Positions 45,802 to 57,645 of a stretch of 64,000 nucleotides of DNA are shown in pieces (positions within the stretch are counted from its first letter, which is position 1; each line of letters begins with the position of its first letter). Under the pieces are notes generated by a model that saw nothing but the letters and a program-made list of their open reading frames with translations, was not told where the DNA came from and did not search any database. Source of the DNA: Pholiota molesta. Taxonomy: Eukaryota; Basidiomycota; Agaricomycetes; Agaricales; Strophariaceae. The position numbers were made by a program, and so were the translations under genes. The stretch lies in the NCBI GenBank assembly GCA_014925825.1, contig JACGCK010000017.1:546045-610044 (forward strand). The letters run 5' to 3'.

Positions 45802-47773
45802 ATGGCGAGTCCATACAATTCGTATCAATATTATTGGTCGACCTAACATACATCTTCTTTTCAGGTTGTATTAGCAGCTTCAATATGCACGAAAGGCGGC
45901 AAAGGTCAGCTTATTGTGCATCATATTGGTAGCATGGTCTAACTCGGAGCTGCTTTTGCGCTTTAGCCGTTATCTCGCGCCAGTTCCGGGATATGTCACG
46001 AACGAGGATCGAATCTCTCCTCGCCTCATTCCCCAAACTCATCCCAACGAATACCCAGCACACTTCCGTTGAAACAGCGGAGGTCCGATACGTGTACCAG
46101 CCATTAGAAGATCTCTACATCCTCTTGATCACGAACAAAGCCTCCAACATTCTGCAAGATATCGACACCCTGCATCTCTTCGCCCGTGTTGTTTCGGATA
46201 TGTGCCGCAGTGCGGACGAACGAGAGATTCTGAAGAACGCTTTCGAGCTCCTAGGCGCTTTCGATGAGATCGTTACATTGGGATACAGAGAAAACGTGAA
46301 CTTGATGCAAGTCCGGAGTGTGTTGGAGATGGAGAGTCACGAAGAAAAGATCCAGGAGATCATCGCAAGGGTACGAGCTGAATGCGGTATTTGGTGAAGC
46401 CTCGAAGCTAATCTGTGACACTACCAGAACAAAGAGGCAGAGGCCAAGGAGGAGCTCAAGCGCCGGGCGAAGCAGCTGGAAATGCAACGCCGGGAACAGC
46501 AACGACGCACAGCTGGAGGTGGAGGTGGCGGAAACGGCTATCTCGGCGGAGGTGTCACAGGATACGCTCCTGTCGCTCGCTTTGAGGCTCCTGAAATATC
46601 CACTTCTTCCACATCCCGCCTCACTTCAGTCGCTTCCTCCACCCCTTCTCGCGCTCCTGCTTTCAAAGGCAGCGGTATGAAACTTGGCTCAAAGAAGACG
46701 AAACAGGCCGAGTTGCTGGATGCTCTTGGTGGCGACGTGTTGTTGGCATCTAGCAATCTTTCTGAACCGACCACGCCTGTACACGCTGTCGCTGAGACTC
46801 CTGCGGTACAAAAAGTCAGTGGCAGAGGTAGCCTGCCTGAAGTAGAGGCCGAGAGGTATGTGATTTGCATGAAAACCAACACTTGCTGGCGGTAAACTGA
46901 TCCATCTTTCTACTCAGCGTTCACATCATTATCAAGGAGTCGATTTCACTTTCCATCCTTCGCGATGGCGGTGTCCAGTCCATGGAGCTCAAGGGTGACA
47001 TGAATCTGCAAGTCACCGATCCCGCCAATGCACACCTCAGGATTACTCTCGCCTCACCGGAGACAGAACTCGGTGGCTCTGGCCTGCAGTTCAAGCAGCA
47101 TCCCAATGTTGCGAAGTTTGTCCCTGGGCAGCCTCGCGTCGTCGCTTTGAAGGATCCCTCAAGAGCCTTCCCCGTGGGACAGAGCTTGGCCGTTCTCAAA
47201 TGGCGATACGCCGGTACCGATGAGAGCAATGTTCCTTTGTCAAGTAAGTTTCTCGAGATTCATTAATTATGCGTTGTTTTGACGAAAATATATCATAGTA
47301 AATTGTTGGCCATCACCGTCGAATGATGGCACTTGCGAAGTCAGCATTGAATACGAGCTCGAAAACGAGAACGTCACTCTATATGATGTCGTCGTTTCTA
47401 TACCCCTTCCGTAAGATTTTTTTCCTGGTTCCGTCTTTGAAGCTCCCGTACTAAAGTCGAAATTAACCATAGTGACGGCTCGTACCCCACTGTTTCTTCC
47501 CATTCCGGCGAATGGTCTCTCGACCCCTCGTCACACTCTTTGGCGTGGTCTATCCCCGTCATCTCACCCTCCGACGAATCGAAGACAGGCTCTCTCATCT
47601 TCAACGTTGGCGGAATAGATGTCGGCGCCTTCTTCCCCGTTGAAGTTACCTTCATTGGTCAAGGCAGTCTGGCTGGTGTAGCCGTTGCGTCTGTTGACAG
47701 GGTCAATGGGGAGAGCGCACCAGATTACTCTGTAGACGCGTTCGTCACGGCTGATGAGTATCTCGTCGTATAA
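45802..47773 (+). CDS. RET2: Coatomer delta subunit (delta-COP)
   Basis: Exons 45802-45804, 45865-45904, 45967-46370, 46428-46855, 46918-47243, 47299-47410 and 47473-47773 total 1614 nt and encode 537 aa. Delta-COP is part of the COPI F-subcomplex that coats Golgi-to-ER vesicles. The N-terminal longin domain is VVLAASICTKGGK, SRQFRDMSRTRIESLL, then YVYQPLEDLYILLITNKASN. A charged helical linker, a GGGGGGNGYLGGG segment and KGSGMKLGSKK follow. The C-terminal mu-homology domain starts near ESISLSILRDGGVQSMELKG and includes FKQHPNVAKF and LKWRY. The initiating Met must come from a separate tiny exon because GTTGTATTAG directly follows an acceptor. The only suitable ATG is at 45802, with a GC-type donor (ATG/GCGAGT), so the first exon is tentative. 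Confidence 0.92.
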
Positions 47774-49016
47774 ACTACGTATTATGAGCGATGGTATTTT
47801 GGAAGGATGGTGGTGTAAAAACAAGAATGCATGGATTTGTTTTTTCTTTCAATTATAATATTCTTCAGGACAGCGGGGCTGCGTTGATAATTTTAGTCAA
47901 CTTCTTTCATAGGAGCTTGCCATTGTCCCGTCGTTAAAAAAAAGTTGTATTTATCATTTGGCGATTGGCGGACGATCTGGTTGGATTGTACACAACTTTG
48001 CACTGCAAGTTCAACGTCCCTGCTCAACCCTGCTTGGCATGGGAGTAAGTACGTATGTTGAATGTTCTGTCGGCTAACGAGCTTTGCAGATGCCGCCAAG
48101 ACTCCAGTGAAGGAAGGCAATATGACACTACTTACAATCATTCAAGATCATTCAGTGCCTTGGTTGACGCATACAACTCAACGACTCATCGATCCAAATC
48201 CATTATCCTCAGATGGTAAATACAGAGTTTGCTGGACATGTTTGGACATGACGCTGACACGATAATCCTAAGCTGTGTCACAGGGACGGGCTAAGACCAG
48301 GCGGGTTAGTATCTGTTGGTATTCCATTCGTCCACGACAAAGGTATAGTCAAGAAATCACTGGCTTCGACTTTTAATTGATGAATGCGAGTATGTTTGGT
48401 GTTCCAAACCTTTCTAAAGCCGATTTTGAAGACTAAACAATTCAGGCTCAAGACTTGCTCAAGACATGCAGCTGAGTTCGGAGTCATCGTCGGCAGAGAA
48501 GTTGGAGCATCATTACACAGGTCAGCGTTACTGCAGATATCTTTTGTGAAGTCCAACCACCACAAATCCAATTTCCTTGGTTCGAGCCTCGAGTCGTGAA
48601 CAACGTCCTTGCCAGCCAGAAACAAGAATACGAAACATACGAAACGCCTGCGACAACAAGGCTTTCCGAGACGACTTTGCCAGGATCAGCTTCGGTTTGG
48701 GTAGTCCGATGATGGAGGCTTCATTTGCAAACCAATTAGGCGTTTCAGAGGAAGGCTTTGAGGGGAAAGACGGAGGAGAATAAGTTCCAGTGACAATAAG
48801 GCGGTTAGTGGGACGTTAGAAGGTGATGGTCAACAGGAGAGTTTGGCCGGGAGAGCATTGCTTGCGGCTGGCACTGTTCATCGCGTACATAAGCCTCTTC
48901 TGTTCGCCGCCACCTGGCCGTCACCGACCGTACCTCAATTTAACTTTGTTTTAACTTCCCAGTCTTCCCTGGTCTTTCTTTTCTTCTCTCAACACCCACG
49001 ACCGCGACCACTCGAT
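47774..49016. other. Spacer with a possible decayed gene
   Basis: Around 48430-48720 (+) two coding-like segments read QLSSESSSAEKLEHHYT and then EVQPPQIQFPWFEPRVV. They are in frames that would join only through an implausible 16-nt intron, so a relic gene is possible. The rest shows nothing, except that the right end is the promoter of the next gene. Confidence 0.3.
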
Positions 49017-51055
49017 ATGACTGATTTCACGCTTGTAGATCCAAAGGGCTGGGAATACGACCTCCACTCGGTGAGCAGGCCGCTCCTTGCGTTCATGGTT
49101 GAGTTTTACTGAAGAGCTATTTTGAAAACTTGCAGGTTTATTCAGCATATATGGGCTATTTCCAAATATACAATGTCCCATGGTGAGTATCCTCGCCCAA
49201 TAGATCGCGTTTTCTTATCTATACTTTGTGTTCTTTGCGCATAGGTACGACCGATCATGGGGCCATTTGTTTGAATCATTTGAAGAGTTTTTGGCGTTTT
49301 CCTGGCCTGTCATCACAGTAACAGATGTAGTGTCAGGAAGAGCGCATATAGCGACGCGTCTCAACTCTATTGGTGCTTTTCTCAAGATGATCAAGACAAG
49401 GTATGTATATTATTATCAACATTTCAAGGTCGTGAAGGCTGATACACTCCGGGTAGGTTCGGCGAGACTCTCCCTCAAGCACCCAACATTCTTCAAATTA
49501 CCCCTTTCGAGACCACCAGTCGACACCTTCGCCATGTTTCTGACTATTCGTCATACAAGAAGCTTCATTCCACTCTGCCCGCTGTCGTCCTTTCTGCGAT
49601 TAAAGCGCGTGTAAAAATGGGGGATCCTAAAACGGTCAAGGAAATCTGGGACAAGAGAGATAAAACTTTTTTGGCGATTTCTTTCGAGTTGAACGAGCGA
49701 AACGAAAAGAGCGTGCTGGAGTGGGGATACGCGGCGGTACGATGTGCGCATCTGGAAGTGTAAGTGCAGGCTATTCCTATGGCTCCGATCATCACCTGAA
49801 CTCCTGGTAGGCTGGGACATTGGCCACCTATTCCAGATACCAATTACAGGTTAGTGATCGCAAAGACATTATTAGCTTTTGTTCTCATATTTCAATGTAT
49901 TAACTCAGAAAGGGACACTACATTGTAGCCGACTATGTTGACAAGGTCGTCAACAAATACTCTCCGAACTATCCATGGCAGGTAGGTCTATGTTTATCCT
50001 CGCAAGCCCTATGCAACCAAATATTAACTGTCTTTCTCCTTCTAGTATATGGTATGCAGAACGATGGCGATTCGATATTATTTTAGTCTTTCTGACTCTA
50101 TCTTCAGTTCGGTGAAAGTCAGGTCATTCAAAAAACTAAACTACCGCAGATTATTCAATCTGTGATTAGGTTCGTCGTCACATTTTCCTATCTCCAAATA
50201 TCGCCATTGAGACCTCTGAACCGGTTTGTAGTAGTCTAGCCAGTCCCGATTCAGAGACGACTCCAAATCAACTCGTCTTGGTAGGCCACAATATACATGG
50301 CGGCCTTGCTCGATTGGACGAGATGAAAATAAGTAAGAACCCATATGTTTCTCCAGGGCCATATCCACACGGTACTTACTATCTTCTGTCCATACTCTCG
50401 GTTAGAAATTCCCCATAACATGCTGGTCATTGACACCATGATCTATGAGCGCGCGCTCTACTCCAACGGCCTGCGTGGAGTCATGCAGGATCCAAAGAGT
50501 GACAAGCCGCGAGTGTCTGGTTCTAGCCTGTCCTTCGAGAACCTTTTGTATTCATTAACACTCCCCGTTCCATTGAATACCTCGGGCACAGAGAAGCCAC
50601 AAGCTGCCAGTCCCTTAATCCTCCCACAATGTACCTTGCACAACTCAGGCAACGATGCTTTTCTGTGTTTGTTTGCGCTGCAGAAGCTTCTCGCGCCGAC
50701 AGGGACGGCAACGCCGACCGTCAGGAAGCTCAAGGCGAATGGGACTATGCTCTCCCCAGGAAAGCTCAGTATGGCGCCTTCGATGCCTGTGTTAGCCTTC
50801 CCTGGAGGCAGTCCGATGCTTTATTCTGTTGGGACGATGCCGTCAACCCCGCCTATTATGACTCCGCCCATGTCGACGCCTCCGATGTCACGCCCTTCGA
50901 CTGTTTATGATCTTGCTTCAGAGTTTGGCCAAATGCAGTTCATGGCACGAGGGAGCCCTGGCTCAACACACCTGATGACACCAACGCGACCTGCAAACGG
51001 CAGAAGGCTGCATAGCTTTCCGAGTATGTCACCGAGGGTGGACGAGACAAAGTAA
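49017..51055 (+). CDS. Gfd2/YDR514C-like DEDDh-fold protein
   Basis: Ten exons (49017-49070, 49136-49182, 49245-49400, 49457-49759, 49811-49849, 49909-49981, 50046-50051, 50108-50169, 50235-50332, 50406-51055) sum to 1488 nt and encode 495 aa. Residues ~225-370 follow the ribonuclease-H-like DEDDh exonuclease plan of Gfd2/YDR514C-type fungal proteins. VLVGHNIHGGLARLDEMK (~261-278) matches the second exonuclease motif, MLVIDTMIYERALY follows, and CTLHNSGNDAFLCLFALQ (~355-372) carries the HxxxxD third motif. The first acidic motif (DxE) is not evident, so catalysis is uncertain. The C-terminal 120 residues are proline/methionine/serine-rich (STPPMSRPSTVYD) and probably disordered. Exon 7 is only six bases (TATATG). 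The cellular role is unknown; yeast Gfd2 is tied to mRNA export genetically. Confidence 0.85.
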
Positions 51056-54000
51056 ACGCGCAAGTTCCTCGGCGTCTAGTTACCTTCTTTTCTCCTTCTA
51101 TCTTTCTCCGCTTATCTATAACGATGGCGAACTTTCATGATTTTTCGGACTCTTATGGTACAACACATGCACGCGCGGCAGTGTATTTATCATGACATTG
51201 TTTAATGGACTGTTTCTGAGCATACAACTTCGCAAACTTCTTTTTAGGACATTACATACTGCTAATCGTTTTCGTTATCTCGAGAAGCCTGGGGTTCTGT
51301 AATTCCATCGGACTTGTACCTATGTGTGACGATGGGAAGGCATGAAATATCGGGCAGGAACAGGGCAGTCGCAACACAGTCGTAATGATGAGTCGATGGC
51401 TTTGAATCGGTCGACCTTGCTCTATCTCGAGTCTCGACACACTCGCTTAATTTCCCCGCAGATATTGATCTTAGAATCTGTAATTACATCCACAACATCT
51501 GCCCAGTGCCTCAGAGTATTCCAATGTGAAATTGAATAGAAACTCGCTAAGCTCCAAACCAATATTACAGATTGGATATTGGAGCTTTGACAGTTTGACT
51601 GAGTATAGCCCAATTGAATGCAAACAGAAAGAATTAAGGATGCCTATCAGAGTAGATAGTTGAAGGTTCAGATTCCTATACGATATGTGCGATTTCCAAA
51701 AAGACATGCGCAGTGTTGAATAGGCTCAAATACGGTCATTAGGAACAATCAGAAAGAACAAAAAGATGTGTTGATGACAGTTAGACACATTCATTTGTGG
51801 CATGGCCGATAGCTTCACGGAAGAATCGCTCGCAAGAGAACAAAGCAATCATAGATAATTCGAATTCTTCTCACAGGTGTTTGTATGGACCTTAGATTTT
51901 CCCAATTCGATTTGATTGTAGCCCAAGTAGACCTTTGCTTTGCAGATGCCAAGGCAGAGACGTGGTATGTCACTTTGCGCAAATAGTAAGAGAGGAGCTG
52001 TGAGAGAGATTGGCAAGTGAGAAAAATGGAACATACGAAGCGCCATTAGATAAATGAGACGTTACAGCATCAAGACCTTCTGCAGACCTTCTAGAAAAAA
52101 TATGAAGGTACATTCAGATGCTTTAGTTTGCCGCGACATATCTCTCATAGCCGAGGAGGAGTGAGAAGTTGGAAAAGCCACGGAAAGGCATCCTATTCCG
52201 ATTGCGACGTTTGCCACATACTTTTAGTCTGGTCGACGTCCGTGGTTCACGACTGCGGCTTCCGCGAACATGCGTGCAGAGGTCTCGCGCTGCGATACGT
52301 GCAATGGTCAATTGAAGTAGTGATGACCGTTCATGGGATTGCGACGTTTGCCACATACATCTAGTCTGGTCGACGTCACGACTGCGGCTTCCGCGAACAC
52401 GCGTGCAGAGGTCGCGCTGCGATACGTGCAACGGTCAACTAAAGTGGTGATGAGCATTCATGAGATTCTAGAGCGAAATTGGGTATGGACAATTAAAAAT
52501 ATCTAGATCGACATATCAGCGACACCGACACGTACTTCTTCTTCAATTCAATCATGACAGACTGCGATCCTGTTTGATCAATACCTGTATATTATCAGAT
52601 AGAATGAGAATGTCGGAATTACGATAAGTGAACCTAGTCCTAAATAAAGTAGGATATATGCTTGATGTGTGATGTCTGTTCGAGCATCATCTAAATATCG
52701 AACCTATCGGTCTGTCAGAGAAAACAACAAGTTTGCTCTTTTGGTTTCTTCCTGTTTGACATATGCGTTGTCAGAAAGATATCTGTTATCGCAATGGGAC
52801 CAGAGTGTTAAGATAGGGAGTACGAACCAGTGAAATGGTTCACCTTGAGCTCCCATGCCATTCCCTTCATCAAATAAGAAAGCTTATCGCGCAGCACGAA
52901 CCCGTTTGAATAGGACCCGAGGAGTTCCAACCTCCATGTCATTCGCAGATTGTATCTGGTAGTAAAGGAAGCACATGTGAGTACTCTACCTCGCTTTCAC
53001 AAGCAGAAATCGAGAGACTTTACCTGATTTCAGCTCCGCGTCCTATGCACACGGTCTCAAGAATTTGCGGTACTTCAAGTTAGTAAGTCATGCTACGGCA
53101 ATTGGTGAACGCGTACGGCCAGCGCTTGGGTGCGGCAGGCAAAAAAAATCGTTTCAAAAGGTTTGCAGGGACATTCCAATTCTTGGAAGCTCTAATTTAT
53201 TCGATTTAGTGATGACAAGTGTCCGCGTTTGTTTGAGATTTTCTGCTTACCACTAAAAGTTTGAATTCAAAGTGACAGTTGCAGTTGAGTTGGAATTGGA
53301 AACTCCAAAGAAAATCCGACGAATGGCGAACGTTTCAAGATTACGTAAGGATTTCTCAGCGCCTAGCTAGCGCTTAAAGTATTTAACTTTAGGTAGAGCG
53401 CAAGTATACAAGACAAGCAATTATTCATGAGCTCTGGAGACTTTGACGCGATCAAGTAAACCGTAAAACCAAGGCAGTGGGTTAGTCATAGAGTCGCTCG
53501 AATTTTGCGCCCCATGCAAAATAACAGATGAGTCAATGCGACTTTCGACTCGAATTTCGCGCAGAATACGTGCGACGGATTTGTGCATACAATTATTCAG
53601 CAGTTACTCAGCACATGAAGTAGCCAATAAAATCGCCCTATCAGAAAAAGCCTCCGCATGCTTGAACGGCAACGCGACTGACAGATAACACTAAACATGT
53701 ACTATCTTTACGAAGATAGGCTGACTCGTAAAACCGCCGATAATACAACCGAAAATACTTTCGGAGAGAAGGGTGACGACTCTTCTCCGGCTTTGAAGGA
53801 AACTAACCAGTCTACAATTCTACACTAAACCTGGAGCGTGCACTTCTACCTCGCTTCATAGGTACCAATACACTGATACTGACCCCAAAAAACAGTGTCA
53901 AAAATACACCTATCGGCCAAAGACCGTCTCCTTAAGTCGCATGACGTCAAGACGACCTGGGCAATATTTCATTGTCGAGATCTCACGGAAGCAAAATAGA

Positions 54001-55500
54001 CGGTCTGCCTTTTTAGGCAACGCAGAAGAACGCCTAATTTCTGTGGGGTATTGTTCAATTCAATAGCCTGTGAGTCATGCGATTATTCCATAATTCAATC
54101 AGTACAACAACAGAAGGCCTGTCGACCCACACGTAAGTAAGCTGCCTCCTCCAGCCCACATATCACACTTGTATCACACCATCCCTGTACATAAGCCCCA
54201 GCCGAAATCTCTATCAGCTTCGAAATTCGGCGATAAAACCACTCAATAAGCACAGGGTCTGGTGAGTACCGTCATGGAAATCCGGTTATCGACTTGAACC
54301 TTCCTGCAAGACGAACCAACGCAAGCCGCTCAGAAAACCAAAAGGACAAAGCACCATATCCTGTTAAGTATGCATGGGGATGAGAAACTGAAGAAGTAAG
54401 ATGCAGTCATGCAGATTTCCTTCTGACAGCCACAACTTTTTCCTGAAATTTCGCGACCCTTGAGCAAAAACTTCTAATATCATATAGACCACCCAGCAAA
54501 CCTTGCATGCATTCTGATCCCCCCCGCTCAGGTGCCCCAGGGGCCAGACCGCGAACTCAGCTGCTGCGCAGCTGTCTTGTGTCCCCATTTATTTAACATT
54601 CAGTATTGGTTTAGAAGTAATGTACCGGCATAATTTGCCCTACCCTTTTCCCGCTCCTCGGGATGAGATCAGCACAACATGTTGTAGTTGGAAGTTGCGC
54701 TGAAGCTTACTTTCTACAGAATCACAAAACTCCACTGCCACCAGCTGCGCTCACTCTGACTTCCCCTTCGGCACAGGCCAACCGTGTTATCTTTTGTATA
54801 TGCACAACCGTTGATATGATGTTGATATGCGCAAGCCGCTCAGACGCACCTAAGTAGAGAACCGTGCCATCAGCATCAACGCAGCAGATACAGAGCAGCG
54901 CCTAGCAGCGCTATGCCTGCACAGGTCTGTCCCCGTATATCACTCTTTCCTGCCAGTTAAGGCCGGCCAGGTTTGACAGAACCATAACTGCGACACAGAA
55001 GAAAAAGAAGAATCACAGAAAAAAACAAACGTGTTCCTCGGCATGTCTTGCACATCTGGGATGACGCATAAATTGACGCATAATATATGCCGGGGGTGAA
55101 CGTAGACGTCACTGGAAGACACGGTAGTGGAGAGATAAGGACGATTTATTGTTCTTAAAGAAACCGGTGAGAAGAGAGAGATAAACGAGTGGCAGGACGC
55201 AACAGAAACAGACATATTGCCCGCGCTCAACTCGACGCCGCGAATCCGTTTCGCTAAAACAGGCGCGTGGCATTCCGTTAGATACCATAGAAAAAAACAG
55301 AAGCACCCAGACGGTTGCGAATAGCCGCTAGCGCTGACCGCTTCGCGGCAACTTTCCATAGCTTTCCATTCCTAGACAAGGCGACGATCATGATCGAAAA
55401 AAAACCCCCGCCGACAAGCAGCGGTGGGGCAAAGTGGGGCAGAGTCGGATCTCTGATAAAATATTATGTACAAAATTCCCTGAGAGGAACCTTCAATGGA
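51056..55500. other. 4.4-kb gene-poor region
   Basis: AT-rich, with many unrelated short frames. It contains the tandem repeat at 52201-52463. No transposon domain, RNA gene or credible exon chain was recognised. Confidence 0.5.
52201..52463 (+). repeat. Tandem repeat, two units of about 137 bp
   Basis: ATTGCGACGTTTGCCACATA at 52201 recurs at 52338. Both units continue through GTCTGGTCGACGTC, GACTGCGGCTTCCGCGAACA and CGCTGCGATACGTGCAA. The second lacks a few bases, including TCCGTGGT after GACG. Confidence 0.8.
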
Positions 55501-56595
55501 TCAATCTACACTGACGCCCTTCGCTCTCAGGTCATTTTTGGCTTCTGTAATCTCCTAGATAAAGAAAAAAACAGGGTGATGTTAGTATTCCAAAACATTG
55601 GCAAAAATACCCGACCACAACCGCAAAAATAGAACACAAAGGTCGCCGTCAATCACTCAGCGCTTCCCGCCAGAACAAGAAAAACGGCACCTGTAGGCGG
55701 GGTCAAGGTCCACGCCTTGAAAACGTGGGCTCGCAGCGCGCATGATATCAGGTGATGGAACAATGAATCGGGAATAATAAAGGCGTTCGAAATTATTGTA
55801 TAATGCAGCGACTTGAAGGAGATGATGGCGAGTTGAATGATAGCAAAATAAAACCCTGCCGCGCTGGGCTACGTGTCAGAAGCGAAGTGTATTGTATTGA
55901 AGTCCTAAATTCACGTGGAAGTTCGGGTACACCGGCGGCACAAACGCGAGAAGGAAGACAAGAAGAAGAAGACTCGAGTAATCGGAGGAAGACCTCAGAC
56001 ATACAAAAGTGGTTCTTCCGCGAAAACACAAACGCAGATCAGCCACACAGCACGCGTATGGGCACCAGACGTCATGATCGAACAGAACACGGAAGACAGG
56101 ACGCCAGGATAAAAGATGAAGAAGAAAAGAAAAGAAAGACAGATCTCTGACAAGGCACGATTTACTCACCCCGAGCAGTTCGTCGTACGCTTCTGGGCAC
56201 TCCCTCAGCGTGACCAGGCCCAAACCGATAGACCACAGACAATATGAGCCGAACGAAACGAGGAGCCACCACGGTAGCTATATTCCATGACAGTGGTAAT
56301 TCGAGGCAGCACGGAGAACCAGTTGACAGTCAGCAAGGGACGAGAAGAGCAGGCATATCCGGGTTGGAGGTCCGATGTGGCGTCGTTTAAGAAGATGGGC
56401 GGTAAAGGAGGGATTTTTTTCAAATTGTCAGAACATAGAATAAAGCCACAGGAACGGTATTGTACGCACCACAGGTAGAATTTGCGCTGCTGTTCCTGCT
56501 TCCAGCAGAGGCACTGAGAGAAATTCAAAGAAAGTGAGGAAATAAGCGACGGCGATGATCGTCGCGGTCACAGCAACTCGGTGAACGCGGGCCAT
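55501..56595 (-). CDS. DPM3: Dolichol-phosphate mannose synthase subunit 3
   Basis: Three phase-0 exons (56470-56595, 56170-56277, 55501-55554) encode 95 aa. DPM3 is the ER membrane anchor that tethers catalytic DPM1 for dolichol-phosphate-mannose synthesis, needed for N-glycans, O-mannose and GPI anchors. The N-terminus MARVHRVAVTATIIAVAYFL forms the first membrane helix. A second helix, PWWLLVSFGSYCLWSIGLGL, leads into VTLRECPEAYDELLG and the cytosolic coiled end EITEAKNDLRAKGVSVD, all typical of fungal DPM3 and of normal length. The last intron (55555-56169) is 615 nt, about ten times the local norm, with good GTGAGT and CTAG ends. Its interior shows no gene. Confidence 0.93.
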
Positions 56596-57000
56596 GTCGG
56601 TTTATAAGGTGTACGGCGTCAGGCCAGCTGGGATATACGACTGCTGGCGCTTGGATGTTGTGGTGGTGGTGGTCGGTGAATGAGATGCGTTGGTCGTCGT
56701 CGACACGGCAAAAGCGACGTGGCGTGACGTATGTTCTTAGAATGGAGAAAGATAAGATTATATAACGTCACAAAATCTTATCTCTTCGAATTTTGTGCAA
56801 AGGGACTCGGTCATATTGCATCATCATTAGGATTTTGAGTACTCAATAAAAGGTCGGCGTCGATGAATAATGTGGTCGTAATTCCTGGCAGTATATACAA
56901 AGCATATAGATGGTCGCAATCTCATAGACGAGACGTCGGATTACTTCTCGATGAACTAATGTTAACAAAAAATGTTTCCCTGAGGCGAACCAACGTATCC
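56596..57000. other. DPM3 promoter and glutaredoxin 3' flank
   Basis: A 405-bp spacer with a GGTGGT/TGTGGT-type stretch near 56660. No TATA box was recognised. Confidence 0.4.
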
Positions 57001-57645
57001 TCACGCCGCAGATTCGATCAATTTAGGGAGCTCTCCACTCCTGAAAGCAGCTTGGGTGTCGTCATTTCCTGTAAAACAAAGTTGAGCTAGAGAATATGGA
57101 TCATAGGGATATAGACCGACCGCCGATGTGTTTGGAACCTGTATCCGAAATACAACTCAGTGAGGGTAAACGGCTACGCGACAAGGTACTTACCAACGAA
57201 GACGCTAGGCACAGTGCGCTGTCCAGTCTTCTCATAAAGATAGTCTTGGATCGCAGATCCATCCTTGCGCTCGTCGAGCCTAGGAAACCCATTGATAAGC
57301 ATGCGTTCATGACCGATGCAGCCAAACATACTCGTAAACGTGAGCCTCAACATCAGGGAATTTCTCTGCAAACAGATCCTTGACCTTCTTGCAGTAGGGG
57401 CAGTAGGTCTTGGAGAAGATAACGACCTTGTCTTTAGCGATACTATCCTGATAGGAGGTTCAGTGACTCCAGATAAATGTATTAATGGCTGGACGCAAAC
57501 AAACCTCTACAAATTGTTGGACACTCATTTTGTAGCGCTGGTGGTCGGAGAGGGTTGATGAGGAAGCCGTTTGTGATGAGAAGAATGCGAAGGAAAGAGA
57601 TGTTGGTAGTCGGGAACCAAAAGCGGAGGCCAGTCGAGGAATCAT
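57001..57645 (-). CDS. Dithiol glutaredoxin (CPYC), two possible starts
   Basis: Exons 57505-57645, 57332-57447, 57194-57279, 57121-57138 and 57001-57068 sum to 429 nt and encode 142 aa. It reduces disulfides and protein-glutathione mixed disulfides using GSH. The active site TYCPYC is at ~61-66. Later come LDERKDGSAIQDYL, the TVP cis-proline motif in QRTVPSVFVG, and HIGGNDDTQAAFRSGEL, which contacts glutathione. The first 39 residues (MIPRLASAFGSRLPTSLSFA...) are basic/hydroxylated with no acidic residue before Asp34, as in a mitochondrial targeting peptide. An in-frame ATG at 57528 starts the conserved body (MSVQQFVE). Leaky scanning could give mitochondrial and cytosolic forms, as in yeast Grx2. 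Exon 4 is only 18 nt. Confidence 0.95.

Noticed and set aside
55876..56223. 115-codon minus frame reading from the DPM3 exon into its long intron
   Set aside because: The DPM3 C-terminus is found at 55501-55554 after a good acceptor, so the read-through is intron sequence.
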